IMG/VR virus record: IMGVR_UViG_3300017605_000706
Location: 33,433 to 97,432 of that record
Strand: one strand, 5' to 3'
DNA: 64,000 nt
DNA from: a virus
This document shows positions 15,075-22,299 of the stretch, piece by piece. The notes under the pieces are model-generated. The model searched no databases and was not told the DNA's origin. It saw only the letters and a list, made by a program, of their open reading frames with translations. A program made the position numbers and the translations under genes. Every line of letters starts with the position of its first letter. Within the stretch, counting starts at the first letter, position 1.

Positions 15075-15794
15075 TTAGCAGCCGCCTTGCGTCATCGTTG
15101 TGTAATGCGACGCCAGCTGCGACGTGGTCAATTCGTAGTTGTAGAGAGCGACTTTGCCGATCGCACCCTCGAAGAAGGACGCGAAGTCACGCGTGCCGAT
15201 TCTGAATGGCGCGTTGTTGGCTGTAGGCACGATGTTGAGCGCACTCAGCGAATCCGTGTCGCGCAGGACGCCGTTCTTGAAGATCCGCGTGTACCCCGTC
15301 GGGTACGCGACGCTCGTGTCGACCGTGTTGATCGTCAATGCGTAGTGAATCCATTCGAAAGGTGTCACGGCGTCTTGGAAATACGACCCGACGCCCAAGC
15401 CGCCGGCTGCATTGAAACAGTAGCCGGAGATCCGATTGTCTCGGCCCTCACTGTTGCCCTGTCCGTACATGCGACAGGTATACTCTTGCTTGCCGGAGAC
15501 ACCTTTGCCCATCCAGTGGACGTACCCGGTGCCCTCTTCGTGTGTGAAGACGTTGACGTCGGGGCGCATCCACGCCTCGATCGTCAAGATGCCCGTCGAT
15601 GGTACCGACATCGTCGGCATGGACGCGTACTCGACGTAGTACTTGTGGCCAACTGGGAACCACCACGCCGTGTCGCAGTTGGGCATCTCAGCGAAGCCGA
15701 CGGCAGGAGACATGCCGCCGCTGATTTCAGGCGTCATGTAGTGGACAGGATTGTCGCCTAGAATTGCGATGTCGTAGAGACTGCTTGGCGGCAT
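15075..15794 (-). CDS. LamG/concanavalin A-like lectin domain protein (paralogue)
   Basis: I chose the Met that gives MPPSSLYDIAIL, matching its paralogue downstream; an in-frame start 45 bp upstream is less likely. At 239 aa it aligns over its full length with the 14357 protein (TGILTIEAWMRPDV, APFRIGTRDFASFFEG, KVALYNYELTTSQL). Differences are concentrated in the loop region. It is the upstream member of a two-gene duplication. Confidence 0.85.
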   Translation of the reverse strand: MPPSSLYDIAILGDNPVHYMTPEISGGMSPAVGFAEMPNCDTAWWFPVGHKYYVEYASMPTMSVPSTGILTIEAWMRPDVNVFTHEEGTGYVHWMGKGVSGKQEYTCRMYGQGNSEGRDNRISGYCFNAAGGLGVGSYFQDAVTPFEWIHYALTINTVDTSVAYPTGYTRIFKNGVLRDTDSLSALNIVPTANNAPFRIGTRDFASFFEGAIGKVALYNYELTTSQLASHYTTMTQGGC

Positions 15795-15799
15795 GGCTT

Positions 15800-16027
15800 T
15801 TAGCACTTCTTTCTGAGCTGAACGCCCGGCTCGTACCAATCGCTGCAGAACGAGTCTGGCTCACACGGAATGAGTGGCGTACCCGCCCACTGCTGATAGT
15901 AGGCGTTTGTGCACGATCCGTAGCGACCGCCGACAGGCGCATAGAATCTACAGTTGGCGCAGCAAGAGCCGCCCTTGGGGACTTGTAGTCCAGGCTGGTG
16001 ATTGCGAGGGAGCGCGAACTTACCCAT
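15800..16027 (-). CDS. Small Cys-rich, HiPIP-like protein
   Basis: The 75-aa product has Cys at GGSCCANCRFY, GSCTN, IPCEPDSFCSDW and the C-terminus. This spacing resembles the small CxxC-Cys proteins often seen near phage tail genes and loosely the HiPIP family. It may bind a metal. It is the first gene of the minus-strand LamG operon. Confidence 0.75.
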   Translation of the reverse strand: MGKFALPRNHQPGLQVPKGGSCCANCRFYAPVGGRYGSCTNAYYQQWAGTPLIPCEPDSFCSDWYEPGVQLRKKC

Positions 16028-16056
16028 TAGCCTGTAGCCATGCTATCATACTAGCT
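16028..16056. promoter_or_regulatory. Divergent promoter with extended -10 boxes
   Basis: Plus strand: TG-C-TATCAT (16041-16049) seven bases before ATG 16057. Minus strand: TG-A-TAGCAT twelve bases before the start at 16027. The 29-bp gap thus seems to hold two overlapping, back-to-back promoters without separate -35 boxes. Confidence 0.5.
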
Positions 16057-16320
16057 ATGAGACGGCTATCCTTTCGAGGCTGTAAGCCGAACCGCCTTCC
16101 AGGCGGGAAGGCCGCTAGCCGGCGCCCTAGCGACTTCGATCCCGTTCAGCTTCACGCAGGCGCGCTCGTCGAGTTCGAGCACACGAAGGATCCGTGTGTC
16201 GCGCGTGAGATCGCGATGGATCATCTAACCGAGCGCTGGGACTACTACATCCGGCTGCGCAAGATGGAGCGCCTGCCTATCTTGAAGCGCCGCCACAAGG
16301 CGATCAAGCGCAAGCGCTAA
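16057..16320 (+). CDS. DUF5661-family protein
   Basis: The 87-aa product contains VEFEHTKDPCVAREIAMDHL and YYIRLRKME, the characteristic pattern of DUF5661 (EHT, IA.DHL, YY..L..ME). This family occurs in phages and large viruses; its function is unknown. ATG 16057 is only seven bases from an extended -10 box, so the mRNA may be leaderless. The C-terminus is basic (KRRHKAIKRKR). Confidence 0.82.
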   Translation: MRRLSFRGCKPNRLPGGKAASRRPSDFDPVQLHAGALVEFEHTKDPCVAREIAMDHLTERWDYYIRLRKMERLPILKRRHKAIKRKR

Positions 16321-16321
16321 G

Positions 16322-16618
16322 TCAGACTGCCCAACGGCACTTGTACTTGCGGCCCATCGCCATCGCTTTCATAGCGACGCGTCCGTGATGGAATTGTCGC
16401 GCCCTTGCCAAAGCCGTACGAATTCCTTCACAGTCGGGCCTACAGCCGTCGTTCTTGGCGACAACCGGAAACGCTAGCGTGCTGTTTAGGCGGCCAGGCT
16501 CGAGAAACGCCTTGGAGCCGCAGCGTGACAAGACGCGCCTGCGCTCCTGGCGGGTCTTAGGGGCCAGCCTTGCCCAGCCGCTGGTCGTCTTGGATCGTTG
16601 ATGCTTGGCCCTAGCCAT
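16322..16618 (-). CDS. Cys-containing basic protein, CG-x-K-C-FL-like viral family
   Basis: The 98-aa protein starts MARAKHQRSKTTSGWARLAP. It has CGSKAFLEP, FPVV...C...C and GIRTALARARQFHH. This arrangement recalls a small virion or chromatin-like protein known from several eukaryotic large DNA viruses (CG.KCFL.P, FPIC, RA.Q). The link is from memory and needs a search. Its promoter appears to overlap that of the divergent SGNH gene. Confidence 0.75.
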   Translation of the reverse strand: MARAKHQRSKTTSGWARLAPKTRQERRRVLSRCGSKAFLEPGRLNSTLAFPVVAKNDGCRPDCEGIRTALARARQFHHGRVAMKAMAMGRKYKCRWAV

Positions 16619-16639
16619 ACGTGATACAATAACATAGCC
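16619..16639. promoter_or_regulatory. Compact divergent promoter
   Basis: In 21 bp the plus strand reads TG-A-TACAAT and then nine bases to GTG 16640. The minus strand reads TG-T-TATTGT and then seven bases to ATG 16618. The two extended -10 boxes use largely the same bases on opposite strands. No ribosome-binding site fits, so both transcripts would be leaderless. Confidence 0.5.
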
Positions 16640-17299
16640 GTGCGCATCAAAGGTAGACGGATCCTGATCATAGGCGACTCGCTGTCCTACCCGGGTCAAA
16701 TCGTAACTGACCTTACGTCGCCGAGCACAAAGAACGCGAGCGCACCCGGCGCTGTCTTGGCTAGCATGCTGCTTGATCTCGGCGCCAGCGCCGTTCGCAT
16801 CAACGCTAAGGTCGGCCGCTCCGCCTACAACTTCTTCAAGAGTGAGCAGGGTGATGCGCTCCTGGCGCAGGACGCCGCAGGCCATCCCGATGTCGTACTC
16901 GTCTTCCTCGGGACCAACGACAAGAGTCTCAATACGACCGAGGACAAGAAGGCTTTCACGCGTATCGTCGACGCGTTCCCCAAAGCCGACGTCTGGGGTA
17001 TCGGGCCACCGCAGGCAGCCGGCTACGATCCCGTCTTCGCCACGATGCAGTCCGTCTTCGGACGCAAGCTCATCGACAGCCGGCCGTTTCTAGACGGCGC
17101 GTCGAAGGCCTCCGACGGCATTCACTTCCAACAGGCGGGCGCGCAGCTCCTGGCTGAGCGGTTGGCGATCGCGCTTGCAGCTACGCCATCACCGTGGCTA
17201 TCGTACGCTGTCCTGGGAGCCCTGGGGGCGACCGGGATAGGCTTGGCCTATGTTACACTAACACGGCTAAAGGCCAGGAAGCAACTGAAATCACAATGA
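16640..17299 (+). CDS. SGNH/GDSL hydrolase with C-terminal membrane anchor
   Basis: The 219-aa protein has all SGNH blocks: GDSLS (Ser14), GTND (91-94) and DGIHF (Asp159, His162). A single hydrophobic segment at about 187-207 is followed by a basic tail (LKARKQLKSQ). SGNH enzymes cleave esters, for example acetyl groups on glycans or peptidoglycan. The anchor and the coupled M23 gene suggest a role in crossing the cell envelope. GTG start, ATGA overlap with the next gene. Confidence 0.88.
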   Translation: MRIKGRRILIIGDSLSYPGQIVTDLTSPSTKNASAPGAVLASMLLDLGASAVRINAKVGRSAYNFFKSEQGDALLAQDAAGHPDVVLVFLGTNDKSLNTTEDKKAFTRIVDAFPKADVWGIGPPQAAGYDPVFATMQSVFGRKLIDSRPFLDGASKASDGIHFQQAGAQLLAERLAIALAATPSPWLSYAVLGALGATGIGLAYVTLTRLKARKQLKSQ

Positions 17300-17847
17300 G
17301 ACCGCCAGTTCTTCCCTTGAAGGCGACCACTCACGGCGGGTTTGCCGTAATTCGTAACGGTCCGTCAGACGGCGCGTGCGGTACGCATCCGTACCCGTGT
17401 GTTCACCCGGGCTACGACGCTGCGGCGCCAGAAGGCACGTCGGTCTACGCGCCGATTAGCAGTATCATTGTCGGTATCGGCGACGGAAACTCAGCGCCGT
17501 ACACTGGGTATGGGCCCTACGTCGCTGAGCTACTAGGCCGAGACGGCTACTACCAATTGATTGCCCACATGAATCCAGGCGATTTGAGTCTGGGTCAAGT
17601 AGTCGATGAGGGCGAACAAATCGGAACCGTTAGCTCAGCGAACCACGTTCACTGGGAAGTACGCCGCAAATTGACGCCTGGGATCGGCAAGACGAACATG
17701 GATAACAACCTGGATCCGATCGCCTGGCTGACAGGCGCATACGGCTCGGGTTGGCAGTGGTGGAAATGGGGCATTGTAGCTGCGCTTGCCGGGCTCGGCT
17801 GGTACAGCTACAAGAAGTACGGCGCGGACTATTTCTTGACTAGTTGA
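17296..17847 (+). CDS. M23 peptidase (LysM/LytM type) with C-terminal membrane anchor
   Basis: The 183-aa protein contains the M23 zinc and catalytic residues: HPGYD (His37, Asp41), His91 and HVHWEV (His117, His119). It ends in a Trp-rich hydrophobic segment (about 156-171) and the short tail KKYGADYFLTS. M23 enzymes cut peptidoglycan cross-links. A C-terminal rather than N-terminal anchor matches the other tail-anchored proteins here and suggests a virion membrane component used for entry. Confidence 0.9.
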   Translation: MRPPVLPLKATTHGGFAVIRNGPSDGACGTHPYPCVHPGYDAAAPEGTSVYAPISSIIVGIGDGNSAPYTGYGPYVAELLGRDGYYQLIAHMNPGDLSLGQVVDEGEQIGTVSSANHVHWEVRRKLTPGIGKTNMDNNLDPIAWLTGAYGSGWQWWKWGIVAALAGLGWYSYKKYGADYFLTS

Positions 17848-17941
17848 GCAGGTGCTCGGGCACGTACGGTATCTTTCGACGGTACTCGTACGCGCCAACT
17901 AGGAATCCGACCGCAGCTGCGAGAATGAGCCTCTTGATCAT
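17840..17941 (-). CDS. 33-aa single-span membrane protein
   Basis: A short ORF encodes MIKRLILAAAVGFLVGAY then a basic/aromatic tail. Its ATG overlaps the stop of the upstream glycosyltransferase gene (ATGA) and a GGGAGA site precedes it, so it is probably translated. It has one hydrophobic helix and ends 8 bp into the convergent M23 gene. Function unknown. Confidence 0.6.
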   Translation of the reverse strand: MIKRLILAAAVGFLVGAYEYRRKIPYVPEHLLN

Positions 17942-18666
17942 CGTGGAATCTCCCTTACGCGTGACGCCCAACTGTCTGTGACCGCGTCAATCGCAGCGCG
18001 GCCTTCTGGAAGCTCCGTATAGTACGGATCACTAAGATAGTGCGGGATCTCGGGCGTGGCGTGGTTGCCGCCGTGGATCAAGTACACGTATCCGGTGTTG
18101 ACAATTTTGTAGGGCGCGCCTCCGGCGAGGGCGGGTACGATCATGGCTGTATCTGCGCCTGTCTGCGACGGGACCCCAGTATGGGTAGGGTATGGATTCT
18201 TCAGCGCGAAATCTCGTCGCATGACAAGCGACGCACCGATCATCCACGGCGTTTCTCCCCCGTAGACGTACTTCCACGCCTTGTCGGTTCGGATCTCGTA
18301 GATGTGCATCTCGGTGGATCCGATCATCTGAAGATACGGGTTGTCGCGGATTGCTCGATCAACCACGCTGAGCCGATCGGGCGCTAGCCAGTCGTCATCG
18401 TCCCAGACCGCGATCCATTCCCCTAGACATGCTTCTGTTGCTGCGTTACGTCGGGCGCCGTCGGTTTCGATCGGCGGGATACCTACGACGCGAATGTTAA
18501 ACGCTTGAGGTACGACTTTGAGAACGGCGTCTATATGGCTGATTGGACATACGATCACAAGCTCGCGTCCACAGGCGGCGTACGTTTGCTCCTGAAACCT
18601 CTTAACGGCTTCGGGCAGGATCCAAGTTCTAGACTTCGTGGTAAGAGTCACGCATGAGAAGCGCAT
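17938..18666 (-). CDS. Family 2-like glycosyltransferase
   Basis: I chose the start at 18666 (MRFSCVTLTTKSRTW), which begins the GT-A fold; upstream in-frame residues look non-coding. The 242-aa protein has GARRNAATEACLGEWIAVWD followed by DDDW, the acceptor-adjacent metal-binding acid cluster of GT2 enzymes. It probably adds a sugar to the same envelope or virion glycan as the 7867 enzyme. Divergent from the next gene. Confidence 0.83.
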   Translation of the reverse strand: MRFSCVTLTTKSRTWILPEAVKRFQEQTYAACGRELVIVCPISHIDAVLKVVPQAFNIRVVGIPPIETDGARRNAATEACLGEWIAVWDDDDWLAPDRLSVVDRAIRDNPYLQMIGSTEMHIYEIRTDKAWKYVYGGETPWMIGASLVMRRDFALKNPYPTHTGVPSQTGADTAMIVPALAGGAPYKIVNTGYVYLIHGGNHATPEIPHYLSDPYYTELPEGRAAIDAVTDSWASRVREIPR

Positions 18667-18701
18667 GTTCTGTTCAGACCTGTGTGATAGACCGTACTTC
18701 A

Positions 18702-19286
18702 ATGAACGTCTGGTTTGCAACTGCCTCTCGAGATAGAGAGGCGACTTCTGAATGCCTGGCAACGTGGCGTGAGCATGGGTACAAAACGGCAGCGCTGTTC
18801 GAGTACGGCATGGAGACTGTGACGGAGGCTGACCTGATCTTCTTCACAGGATCGTGGGACAGTAACTATGCGGTACTGAATCTCATGGCGCGTCTTTTGG
18901 CCGAGAATCACGAGGCGGACGTCGTCATCGCAGGCCAGCCGACATCGCGCCCGGATCCGACAGTGGACCCTGTCGTAGTAGCTGCTAACGCCTTCAACCG
19001 CTTTTCTGACGGGTGCTTTGTAGTCCGGGCCGCCTCGCCCGGGCCATTGTGGCTCGGCCGCGGCTGGATAGAACAAGCGTACAAGGGTACAGGGCCGTTC
19101 TGGATCGGCTACAAGAACGCTTGGGCTGAGACTGAGACTACAATGATCGCCGCGAGGCTCGATCGTATGATCGACCGGCCTGATATCCAACAAACGCACC
19201 TGTTCGCGACAAGCGAAGAAGACAGCGCGTTGTTTCACGAACGCTTAGCGCAATCTTTCCCGGAGTCGAGCCTATGGGAACCGTGA
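18702..19286 (+). CDS. Possible GT-A-fold glycosyltransferase-like protein
   Basis: The 194-aa protein opens with a strand-helix unit (MNVWFATASRDREATSECL) and has LIFFTGSWDSNYAVL and VIAGQPTSRPDPTVDP. This suggests a nucleotide-binding alpha/beta fold related to glycosyltransferases. No DxD motif is clear, so the call rests on pattern and on the divergent glycosyltransferase next to it. Confidence 0.7.
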   Translation: MNVWFATASRDREATSECLATWREHGYKTAALFEYGMETVTEADLIFFTGSWDSNYAVLNLMARLLAENHEADVVIAGQPTSRPDPTVDPVVVAANAFNRFSDGCFVVRAASPGPLWLGRGWIEQAYKGTGPFWIGYKNAWAETETTMIAARLDRMIDRPDIQQTHLFATSEEDSALFHERLAQSFPESSLWEP

Positions 19287-19450
19287 AACAGCCAACAGAG
19301 CGTGACGTCGAAGATCTGAACCAGGCGCGCAACGCTCTGGACAGAGCGCTTTCCATGTTCGAGGCAAACTCCAAGAGCCTCACTCTTGTCGATGTTGAGC
19401 TTGCGCTCAAGCTCCTCGAGAACCTCAGAAAAAGGCTAAGCTTCAAGTGA
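19274..19450 (+). CDS. Small helical protein (58 aa)
   Basis: ATG 19274 lies inside the end of the previous gene. The product (MGTVKQPTERDVEDLNQARN...) is helical with a Leu-rich amphipathic C-terminal half ending RKRLSFK. The stop overlaps the next GTG start (GTGA), so the three genes form a coupled unit. Confidence 0.7.
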   Translation: MGTVKQPTERDVEDLNQARNALDRALSMFEANSKSLTLVDVELALKLLENLRKRLSFK

Positions 19451-19899
19451 CTGATCTTGAACTGTACACGCGCGCTATGACGACGCGTCCCTGGATTTTC
19501 GTTAGTGGTCCCATGGCCAAGGAGCCGTATATTGGCCCTCGTCGGGCTATGGAGTTCGCTGCGAAACTGTGGCGAGCCGGCTGGCACCCGTTCGTTCCGC
19601 ATCTGAACGCCTTGTGGGAGCTGTCGCAGGGTGAGCTAGAGCCAGGAAGCATCGATGGCGTCGGAGGTTGGCTGGACTACGACTTCTCGGCCATGTCGCG
19701 CTGCGAAGCCCAAACTCGCTTACCGGGCGCGTCGTCGGGTAGCGATCGAGAGACAGCTCTAGCAAAGACGACCTACAAGCGGATCCTTACGCCTGAGGAA
19801 GCCTTGCGCGGCCCTCAAGAGTTCTTACACTGGCACGTACCTACATCTCGCTGGGGCCGCGTGGTCTCGGCTGCTGATGCCGACGAGCAGGGACCATGA
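19447..19899 (+). CDS. DUF4406-like nucleotide-handling protein
   Basis: The 150-aa protein has the DUF4406/nucleoside 2-deoxyribosyltransferase-like pattern: IFVSGPMAKEPYIGPRRAMEF, GWHPFVPHLNALW, WLDYDFSAMSRC and LPGASSGSDRETALAK. Members often degrade or transfer nucleosides or ADP-ribose-type molecules. The active Asp/Glu positions appear present (Asp in LDYD, Glu in SDRE). GTG start. A precise substrate cannot be given. Confidence 0.78.
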   Translation: MTDLELYTRAMTTRPWIFVSGPMAKEPYIGPRRAMEFAAKLWRAGWHPFVPHLNALWELSQGELEPGSIDGVGGWLDYDFSAMSRCEAQTRLPGASSGSDRETALAKTTYKRILTPEEALRGPQEFLHWHVPTSRWGRVVSAADADEQGP

Positions 19900-20087
19900 G
19901 CCTATTCAAGCCCGATTGGGAACGCACACTCAAGATTCTGTACGCTGTGGGTGAGACGCTCGCTACGGGGAGCGTTCCCACGAAGGGCCTTTCTGATGCC
20001 GACCAACGTACAGTCAAGCTGACCGCAGCTGCGTTCGAGCACGCGATTCGTGGTGTGGTTAGCGTCGTGAAGCGTTACCGCGAGTAG
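19896..20087 (+). CDS. Small unknown protein
   Basis: The 63-aa product is helical (ERTLKILYAVGETLA..., AAAFEHAIRGVVSVVKRY). ATGA overlap with the DUF4406-like gene. It converges with, and overlaps by 13 bp, the first PWEIH-family gene on the other strand. Confidence 0.75.
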   Translation: MSLFKPDWERTLKILYAVGETLATGSVPTKGLSDADQRTVKLTAAAFEHAIRGVVSVVKRYRE

Positions 20088-20572
20088 CTAGGCTCGAGGA
20101 TCGTTCCTGTGGGGAACGTCAGCGTCGCAGTAGCCCCCGCTGTGACGTATTGGTCAAACGGCGCCCAGTCCAGCGCGTTGTAACCCATGATTACGTGGGA
20201 TGCGATTTTGACCTCGTGTTCGAACGTGAACGCGCGCGTTGCTGCGTCTCGAGCGACGTGGTGATGAATTCTGTGAATCTCCCACGGCAGTCCATCGATA
20301 GCTACGCAGCTCTCGAGGAGCCGTTCGCCCCGGAAGGTTCTGTGTTCGAATTCGAACCAGTAGGCGTTGATGCGCTGCCGTACGTGTTCGGCGATCTTCT
20401 CGGGATCAGGCTTGCCCTTGGTCGATAGAATCTGGCGTCGGTGCAGGCTGAGGGGATCGCTCTTTCCGTGAAGTTCCCGCGTGAATAGCTCGACGACGCC
20501 GCGCGCTTCGAGCCTCACCTCGAAGCCTCGATACCATACGATCTGGCGCCCGACGGTGATTATGTCAGCCAT
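20075..20572 (-). CDS. PWEIH-family protein, long-C-terminus subgroup
   Basis: The 165-aa protein has the N-terminal VWYRGFEVRL (11-21), the signature GLPWEIHRI (PWEIH at 96-100) followed by an AARDAATRAF-like helix, and then an extra C-terminal part with WAPF and FPTG. The extension is shared by the next two genes only. It is the last of three overlapping genes on this strand. No known family; function unknown. Confidence 0.85.
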   Translation of the reverse strand: MADIITVGRQIVWYRGFEVRLEARGVVELFTRELHGKSDPLSLHRRQILSTKGKPDPEKIAEHVRQRINAYWFEFEHRTFRGERLLESCVAIDGLPWEIHRIHHHVARDAATRAFTFEHEVKIASHVIMGYNALDWAPFDQYVTAGATATLTFPTGTILEPSYSR

Positions 20573-21066
20573 GCTTTGATCTCATACTTCAAGTGCTCGC
20601 CTGTCGGAAATCGTAAGATAGCCTGCTTGGGGAACTGGACATAGCCTAGCGTCGTCCTTGGCAGCTTCTTCTTCGCTGAACCAGAACACTCGGTGACTGA
20701 TCTGAATGGCGGCCAATCGAGTACGCCGCTGTCTAGATCTACGGTGATCTCGACGCTCTTTAGATAGCTGCAAAGAGCAGACGCGTAAGCTATCTCGTCT
20801 TCGATCGCGTGGATCTCCCAAGGCACGTAGTCGATCGCGTGATAGTACTCAAGGTCTCTGAACCTGACTACTCGGTTTGACTCGAAAAAATACCTTCCGG
20901 GCGGCTTCTTCCGTGGCCGAACCAAGACGCGTGCGTCCCGCGTTTCTACACCGCGTATCCAGCTGAGGCCTACAGGATCTTGCGAAGCGCTTCGCTGCCA
21001 GCGGTACATGCCAGGGCCGCCAACGCTAAGATATCTGCCCCCAGTCCGTGAAAGATGCACCGTCAT
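20560..21066 (-). CDS. PWEIH-family protein, long-C-terminus subgroup
   Basis: The 168-aa protein has LSWIRGVETR in the N-terminal third, PWEIHAIEDEIAYASAL (PWEIH at 82-86), then an extension with LDWPPF and LRFPTGE. The two overlaps (13 bp with the gene after, 4 bp with the gene before) show the three were duplicated in place. Unusually, it has a Lys-rich insert (SAKKKLPRT) between the two extension motifs. Confidence 0.85.
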   Translation of the reverse strand: MTVHLSRTGGRYLSVGGPGMYRWQRSASQDPVGLSWIRGVETRDARVLVRPRKKPPGRYFFESNRVVRFRDLEYYHAIDYVPWEIHAIEDEIAYASALCSYLKSVEITVDLDSGVLDWPPFRSVTECSGSAKKKLPRTTLGYVQFPKQAILRFPTGEHLKYEIKAWLT

Positions 21067-21512
21067 AGCTTGGCTTTGGGACGCGTGATCTCACCTGTAG
21101 GGAATACTAGCTTCACTGAAGCGCCGTTGAACGGAGGCCAATGTAGCGTCTCGTGGAGAGTCACCTCGGCGCTCTGTAGATAGGCCTTTGTCGCAGCAAG
21201 GCGCGCCGTGGTGTTCGTGATCCGATGGATCTCCCACGGAATGTAGTCTACGGCTGTCATCGCGCTCATCGCGCCGTCTCGTAGAAGATGCGTTGTCTTG
21301 CCTCGGATCTGAAGCTCGATATCGCCTTTGAGGCGGGCCTTGTGCAAGGCGATGAAACACAAGTTGCCGTGCGATCGGACGTGGAACCGCAGCTCGCGTT
21401 GGTCTGCCAGGCTGTAATGGAGAACGCGAATCTCAAATCCGCGATGCCATGCTAGGTCTCGCTTCTCGTTCCAGTAGATGTCAGACGACGTCGACGGGGT
21501 CGTTGTCGGCAT
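21063..21512 (-). CDS. PWEIH-family protein, long-C-terminus subgroup
   Basis: Several in-frame starts exist; 21512 gives an N-terminus of the length seen in the siblings, while 21530 and 21551 would add 6 or 13 residues. The protein (149 aa) has LAWHRGFEIRV, IPWEIHRITNTTARLAATKA, then LHWPPF and LVFPTGE. It overlaps the end of the upstream helical gene by about 30 bp. Confidence 0.83.
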   Translation of the reverse strand: MPTTTPSTSSDIYWNEKRDLAWHRGFEIRVLHYSLADQRELRFHVRSHGNLCFIALHKARLKGDIELQIRGKTTHLLRDGAMSAMTAVDYIPWEIHRITNTTARLAATKAYLQSAEVTLHETLHWPPFNGASVKLVFPTGEITRPKAKL

Positions 21513-22248
21513 GGAGTACAACGTCTTCATTGAACCACGAAACCGCGACATCGATCGGCGTCAGCTCAAGGGACGCCCGAATCGTCGATGGGTCGTGCGC
21601 GTCCTTGATGCCTTTCTTGATGTCCTTGACAGCCGCTTTCACGCAGTCGACGGCGTTGCGTAGGATGGTTCCCGGGACGCCGAGCGCTAGCTTGTCGAGG
21701 TTGCGTGACCGGATCTGGATCGTCTTGACCAGATTCAGATCGAGGGCGAGAAGCGCATCCTTGTAGTCAGCCAGGTGACTCGTGATCGTGTCAGCGATAG
21801 CCTTCGCAGCTGCAGGACCGTCCTGGCCGTCTCCGCTCGAGAGGAGCGCAGTCATCATGGCAATACGAATCCTGTGACGAGAGCCGACTGTACGCGCCTC
21901 TTCGTTCAGAGCATCGGCCTCTTCCTTGAGAGGGCCGATCTCGGCACGGAGCTTAGCCAGCTGCTCATCAGTCGCGACGAAGCCGAAGCTGACGAGAGTG
22001 GCGTGGCTGCGGAACATGTAGTCGATCTTGTTGCGCAGCTTAGCCATCTTCGCAACCACAGGCTCGTGGTCAACCTTCTTGACGACGATCGACTCAGTCC
22101 GCGTTCCAGCCGTGCCTTCAGCGGTTGTGCTAATTGGCTGCCGCTCGTACTGAACGCCGCCACCGGACTGCGTCGCGTTCAAAAGGATCCACTTTACAGC
22201 GAGGGTGACGGTCTTGTTATCTGCGCTCGTGATACTAATCGTGCTCAT
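21481..22248 (-). CDS. Helical protein linked to the MoxR/VWA genes
   Basis: The 255-aa protein has a beta-rich N-terminal part (1-60) and a long helical, partly coiled-coil region (EIGPLKEEADALNEEARTV, then LALDLNLVKTIQIRSRNLDKL). It follows the VWA and MoxR genes on the same strand. In other phages a helical protein (for example DUF3150) accompanies such pairs; similarity to that family is only by position and helix content. It may be an adaptor. Confidence 0.75.
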   Translation of the reverse strand: MSTISITSADNKTVTLAVKWILLNATQSGGGVQYERQPISTTAEGTAGTRTESIVVKKVDHEPVVAKMAKLRNKIDYMFRSHATLVSFGFVATDEQLAKLRAEIGPLKEEADALNEEARTVGSRHRIRIAMMTALLSSGDGQDGPAAAKAIADTITSHLADYKDALLALDLNLVKTIQIRSRNLDKLALGVPGTILRNAVDCVKAAVKDIKKGIKDAHDPSTIRASLELTPIDVAVSWFNEDVVLHADNDPVDVV

Positions 22249-22299
22249 GGTTCGCTTCTTTGACAGGTTTCAGGGTAATAAATTCACAAGTTCATGGGA

